Both the position numbers and the translations under genes were made by a program. The notes below the pieces were generated by a model. That model saw only the letters and a list, made by a program, of their open reading frames with translations. It was not told the origin of the DNA and did no database searches. Shown here one piece after another: positions 46,246 to 51,000 of a stretch of DNA of 51,000 bases; the first letter of the stretch is position 1; the number at the start of each line of letters is the position of its first letter. The stretch covers positions 64,001 to 115,000 of the forward strand of contig JAQGDQ010000195.1 in NCBI GenBank assembly GCA_030141605.1, written 5' to 3'. The stretch is from Tubiluchus corallicola. Taxonomy: Eukaryota; Priapulida; Priapulimorpha; Priapulimorphida; Tubiluchidae.

Positions 46246-46735
46246 TAAGACAATCAGCGCGGCCACTCTGTTGCAAATCTAAGGACAGCAACAGGTAGAA
46301 AAATGCCCATACAGCTATACTGACAAATACCCATCCATCGCGCTGAAAAGCGTTAACATTTCAATGATGTCCAGTGACAATCTTTGAAAGTTGTTCATGT
46401 CCCGAAAATGGAAACTTCCACAGAGAAGCAACTCTGTGGATACTGATTGGGTGCGTAAAGAACGTGTGCACACACGAAAATATAGAACTCTTGCGAGAAT
46501 TTTCTTATTAGTTAGTGTTTGTTACTATAAGTAAGAATCCTTCAAGATGGACAGTTTTTCTCTTGCAGCCGCGCAGCTGACTTTTATTTGTGTTTTATAA
46601 CAATCAATTGTGAAAACAAGAGTTAATCGACAACCACTCGTCTTTGTTATTAATGTTTAATCAATATTGACGTTTTCTGTCCCAAAACAAAGTAAAACCA
46701 GTGCAATATGCAATTCAGTTTCTTTGCGAGGCTCA
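46246..46735. other. No gene seen
   Basis: Featureless. Confidence 0.5.
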
Positions 46736-47790
46736 GAAATGTCTTCACAAACGAAACTAACTATTAAAAATGTCTTCACAAACGAAACTAACAATTAAAA
46801 ATGTCTTTACAAACGAAACTAATAATTAAAAACGTCTTCACAAACGAAACTAATAATTAAAAACGTCTTCACAAACGAAACTAATAATTAAAAATGTCTT
46901 CACAAACGAAACTAACAATTAAAAATGTCTTTACAAACGAAACTAACAATTAAAAATGTCTTTACAAACGAAACTAACAATTAAAAATGTCTTCACAAAC
47001 GAAACTAACAATTAAAAATGTCTTTACAAACGAAACTAACAATTAAAAATGTCTTTACAAACGAAACAAACAATTAAAAATGTCTTCACAAACGAAACTA
47101 ACAATTAAAAATGTCTTCACAAACGAAACTAACAATTAAAAATGTCTTTACAAACGAAAATAACAATTAAAAATGTCTTCACAAACGAAACTTACAATTA
47201 AAAATGTCTTCACAAACGAAACTTACAATTAAAAATGTCTTCACAAACGAAACTAACAATTAAAAATGTCTTCACAAACGAAACTAATAATTAAAAACGT
47301 CTTCACAAACGAAACTAACAATTAAAAATGTCTTCACAAACGAAACTTACAAGTAAAAATGTCTTCACAAACGAAACTAACAATTAAAAATGTCTTCACA
47401 AACGAAACTAACAATTAAAAATGTCTTCACAAACGAAACTAACAATTAAAAATGTCTTCACAAACGAAACTAACAATTAAAAATGTATTTACAAACGAAA
47501 ATAACAATTAAAAACGTCTTCACAAACGAAACTAACAATTAAAAACCTCTTCACAAACAAAAATAATAATTAAAAACGTCAAACAAACGAAAATAATGAA
47601 TAAAAACGTCTTCACAGGGAAGATAGTAACTGAAAACGTCTTGGCAAGGGAAGATAGTAGTTAAAAACGTCTTTACACACGAAAGCAATAATTAAAAACC
47701 TCTTCACAAACAAAAATAATAATTAAAAACGTCAAGCAAACGAAAATAATAATTAAAAAAATTCTTCACAAGCGAAGATAATAATTCAAA
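46736..47790. repeat. 30-bp satellite, about 34 copies
   Basis: The unit is aaaatgtcttcacaaacgaa plus actaacaatt. The first 26 or so copies are near-identical with a cttc/cttt alternation; the 3' end after about 47520 is diverged, including tcaagcaaacg variants. Confidence 0.97.
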
Positions 47791-49139
47791 CTAGCTAATA
47801 CACTATTACACTAGCTAATTAAATTTACTGTTTTCAAATTAATTTTCTAACTATTTAGCGCAATGTCAGAATATGATAACATACAGCCTGGAAATTTTCT
47901 ACAAGATGGTAAACGGCTCGAGATAAAGCTTATAATATTGTTTCCTGTTTTAATTTATTTGGAAGCTAAATCCGATTACGGGTCGAGTGCATTGTTGATA
48001 GTGAGTTCATCGTATTACATAATACGCGTATCTCTCAGCAGGCTAGATGTGTAAGATAAGAACGGCAACGGCATTAAGACTTAATTAATGTCCGTTTATA
48101 GACCTTTAATTTGATTAGGTCAATGAAAAAGCCTATTGTATTGCATTGTGCTGTTAGTGTTGTGTTGTATTGTGTAAGCAGTGTATTCTGTGGTGTTGTA
48201 TGGGCGTTCGACTCGGTGAAAGTCTATTGTATTGGATTATGTTGTTCGTGTTGTATTGTGTATGCTGTTTAGTATCCTGAAGTTTCGTGTTGCGTCTATT
48301 GCATTATTTTCTGCTGCGTTTACGCATTGGAAGCAAAATTCAAATGTCTGTGGCAGGGCGTACTCAAGAGTAAATCCTTGTGGTGTGGCCCTGGCTAATC
48401 ATGAAGAGTATATACATTTATGTAAATATATGTCTTAAAATAAAAAAATAATTATCATCATCATCAAGGGTCATGATAATGATTCGGATGCGTCTCCAAT
48501 AACCCGTTAGGAGCTAAACAGCCGTGGTGCACGAAACCGCGCAAAGCGTCCTCGCGTGACCACTCGGTTGTTTATCTCCCCCTGTTTTTAATAGTTCAGC
48601 ATACGTGACATATCAGTTAAGTGGTAGGCCACTTACACCTATCCAAATTTTCATACGCATAGTTTCCACAATGTTTCTCTGCATCGTTTGCAATATTTCT
48701 TTGTTTTTGTTTGTTTGTTTGTTTGTTTGCGTGTTGCGTCTGTTTCTTCGTTTGTTTTACTGCTTAACCTTTCTAAACATTGACCCTAAAAAGCAGTAAA
48801 ATAAGTAGTATAAGCTCACTTTATACCATGGAGCTGTAATTGTTTTGTTTCTAGAGCTCCAACCTCAGGTGTACCGTCTTTATCTATAATAATTATTATA
48901 AACGTCAAAATGTCTTTACAGAACAGTAAATTTATTAGCTCTACTAACCTCAACAGAAGCGTTTGTTTCAGAAAATCACCAGCTAATTAAAGGACCACTT
49001 CCCTAGAGAATCTACTGATACAGCTTGTTCGTAGCAATTCATTATGGCTGACTGGCCAAACAAAGTGTAACAATTTAACAAATTTCTATTGTTTCTTCCA
49101 GGGTCTTCCACCCAATTTGAATTTTTATTGATTTATTTA
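47791..49139. other. No gene confirmed
   Basis: Contains two related T/G-rich stretches (attgtattgcattgtgctgt near 48135 and attgtattggattatgttgt near 48226), a 3'-tail-like ttaaaataaaaaaataatta near 48435 and a tttg repeat near 48708. Open frames of 63-68 codons are unrecognised. Confidence 0.4.
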
Positions 49140-49215
49140 AATATTTGTTCTTCTCTCTCTCTCTCTTTCTTTCTTTTTTCTTTACTATTTCTTTCTTTCC
49201 TTGTTTTTTTAATTA
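49140..49215. repeat. Pyrimidine-rich low-complexity tract
   Basis: ttctctctctctctctttct followed by T-rich sequence. Confidence 0.85.
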
Positions 49216-49284
49216 TTTATTTATCATTTAATAATTTTATCTAATTAATGCGCTTATTAATTAATTTATTTATGTTGGTTGATT

Positions 49285-49328
49285 GATTAGTTAGTTTGTT
49301 GGTTGGTTGGTTGGACTGTTTGTTTGTT

Positions 49329-49376
<48 letters not shown>

Positions 49377-49490
49377 CGTGTGTGCGTGTGTGTATGAGTG
49401 TGCGTGTACGCGCGTGTGTGTCTGTTTGTTTGTTTGTCAGTCTGTATGTCCGTTTGCCTGTCTGTCTGTTTGTTTGTTTGTACGCATGGA
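49285..49490. repeat. (GT)n and GTTT microsatellite region
   Basis: ggttggttgg, (tttg)n, (gt)n at 49333-49366, gcgcgcgt, and tctgtttgtttg-type repeats in sequence. Confidence 0.95.
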
Positions 49491-50002
49491 TAGATTGATG
49501 GATGCATGCACGGATGGTTGGATGGGTGAACATGTTGATGTGTAGCCGCTTCTTCTTGTAATTAAACGTGCGTTGGTGCTGTTGTCAAGATCCGAGTGAC
49601 AAAGCCACATGTGCGCCTTAGATAATTACAATTAATGTTCGTCTTTTGAGTCAGATGACAACAATCTCAGTTTACTAGAGTAAATGACCACTGAGGAACA
49701 GTAGAACATATTCGGGCCTGGAAGCTCATAAACAGTGCAACAGTATTTTGTTCTACTATCTGTACATGAACTGTAGTGCAAAACTTGTTTGATTATGACA
49801 ACGACGGCAGCGCCAACGGAAACGAAGAGGTTTTTGATACGCCAAAAACAATTCGCTGTTATCATACTGTTTTTTCGTATCTTGAAATTGAAAGAAATTA
49901 ATTATCCGTGGAATATTTTCAGTTTTAAGTTATTCACAGAAATAATCTAATGAGTTTACCTGTTCACCTGTTAGGGAGTTATATGTTATGAACTTAGGTC
50001 TG
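49491..50002. other. No gene seen
   Basis: Nothing recognisable. Confidence 0.45.
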
Positions 50003-50095
50003 CGTTGATCAAAAATACTGTACGATGTAGTAGTCCTGGGAGTCCAAAGGTATCTGGTTCAAACCTAGACTCAGCAAATGACTGTTTTTTCTAAA
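50003..50095 (+). repeat. tRNA-like SINE fragment
   Basis: ggttcaaacct (50054-50064) fits the pol III B box, and tctgg-ttcaaac-ctaga forms an intact 5-bp T arm. The upstream part is tRNA-like in spacing only and lacks a matching acceptor. A T run (ctgttttttc) follows. Confidence 0.4.
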
Positions 50096-50704
50096 ATTGT
50101 GCATTGTTTCCATCATACGCCACTTTAATTTACAAATGACGTTTTTAGAAGTTAAAGCAGCTAATACATCCTTTTATTTTGAGCCACTTTTTACTAAAGT
50201 TTAATCACGGGGTTTAATCGGAGGCCCCTTCCCACTGTACTTCCTAGACCCTTTCACACCGTACAACGTTGCAAGGCGGCACAATAATAAATACACCTGA
50301 ATAATTGACACTCCCTCCTCTCTCATTTGGCGATGCGACAATCAGCCAAAATTTCGTGCAAAGATTTTGGTGGATTTACATTCAAATTACTTGCTTTATT
50401 GCAAGATTTGCAAGTTACAAGCCGGAATATATTCTATTGCTATGATGAAAGTGTTATGCGCAAGGACACTAGGCCAGTAACTTCATCAGTTCTGCCTGGA
50501 AGAGCTATGATCACTTGTAAATAGACAAGAGCATCAGGACTTCAGAGTCAAGCGAATACCCGTTCAACGGTTTATGGTACGGTTTACTGCAACATTGAAA
50601 TGGGCAAATCCTATACGTGGTGCTTCGAAAGAGTTCATCCACTGTTATGAGAAACATTAGAAAACCGCTAGCGCTTTCATGTGCGTTTAAAGAAGATCAA
50701 CGCT
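50096..50704. other. No gene confirmed
   Basis: A 65-codon plus frame (50327-50524) and a 66-codon minus stretch are open, but neither has a recognisable motif. On the minus strand this is where the rest of the LINE ORF would lie, yet no thumb domain is visible. Confidence 0.4.
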
Positions 50705-51000
50705 ACTCTTAAATGGCTAAAAATGCGTACGCAACCAAACTGTGCGATCAAAGCAACATTTTGGCAAAACCATTTAAATTAGTTTCAAGAATGCTTACGC
50801 TATCTGAGTTTGCTATTATGTCGTCAGCGTATAACGCAAATTTACCGCAGTGTTCCATTTTAATAAGATCATTAATTCACATTATAAACAACGGGGGACC
50901 TAAAATGGAGCCTTGTAGTGCTCAAAAAATTCTGAAAACCAGAGATATACGCATCTTCCCTCTCTATGCATAAAAAACGTCCCACGTATTAGCACATGGG
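50705..51000 (-). pseudogene. LINE reverse transcriptase fragment with YADD motif, cut by window edge
   Basis: On the minus strand the reading is ALQGSILGPPLFIM, a stop, then INDLIKMEHCGKFALYADDI and IANSDSVSILETNLNGFAKM. QGSILGP-LF and YADD are the reverse transcriptase blocks before and at the catalytic aspartates of non-LTR retrotransposons. A stop precedes ALQG, one replaces the residue before IND, and another follows KMLL. Upstream residues run beyond position 51000. No thumb or C-terminal region could be recognised below 50700. The plus-strand open frame over the same bases (50713-50973) is the antisense shadow of this domain. Confidence 0.85.

Overview
This window looks like nuclear DNA of an invertebrate animal. 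It is A+T-rich and gene-poor. Splice-like signals flank the few coding exons, vertebrate-type dispersed repeats are absent, and there are relics of animal transposon families (non-LTR retrotransposons, Tc1/mariner, hAT, a MULE-related ZSWIM-like transposase). The only complete, convincing protein-coding gene encodes an amidated neuropeptide precursor. I cannot name the species. Nothing bacterial (operons, ribosome binding sites, CRISPR) is present, and most long open frames are translations of tandem repeats.

Layout. 1-7.1 kb: a 22-bp tandem repeat, a TA microsatellite, then a cluster of four related 0.8-1.7 kb repeat units carrying a TATA-like motif and an AATAAA signal (LTR-like, unclassified). 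8.1-8.4 kb: a 290-bp non-autonomous hAT-like element with near-perfect 8-bp target duplications. 9-14 kb: a pyrimidine tract, a 65-bp tandem repeat and otherwise featureless DNA. 14.5-16.4 kb: a broken ankyrin-repeat gene whose core has expanded as ten 148/149-bp tandem units. 17.2-17.5 kb: a frameshifted MULE/ZSWIM-like fragment. 18.4-21 kb: two opposed LINE 3' ends and a PHD-like exon; a 13-bp minisatellite has expanded inside the plus-strand LINE. 22.6-28.4 kb: dispersed repeats, a candidate terminal exon with an EF-hand-like end (minus strand) and a promoter-like patch. 28.6-28.9 kb: a foldback MITE.

29.1-30.6 kb: a 740-bp AATCT pentanucleotide satellite runs directly into the 3' end of the neuropeptide gene (minus strand). 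The precursor has a signal peptide, nine dibasic-flanked W(X)6Famide peptides and a conserved-looking tail. Synonymous codon differences between the repeats show selection on the peptide. This is the main biological find: the peptides resemble myoinhibitory peptide/allatostatin-B (W(X)6Wamide) but end in Phe.

31.8-32.1 kb: a Tc1/mariner transposase relic. 32-38 kb: more copies of dispersed family D, CT and GAT arrays, a ~700-bp tandem duplication, a tRNA-like sequence and a 98-bp tandem repeat. 40.2-40.5 kb: a TATA box followed by a 43-codon zinc-ribbon-like ORF. 41.6-42.0 kb: another inverted-repeat element. 42.7-43.8 kb: a higher-order satellite (25+26 bp giving 51 bp) with a meaningless 329-codon open frame. 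45-47.8 kb: triplet microsatellites and a 30-bp satellite. 50-51 kb: a tRNA-like SINE fragment and a minus-strand LINE reverse transcriptase fragment (YADD box) cut by the window edge.
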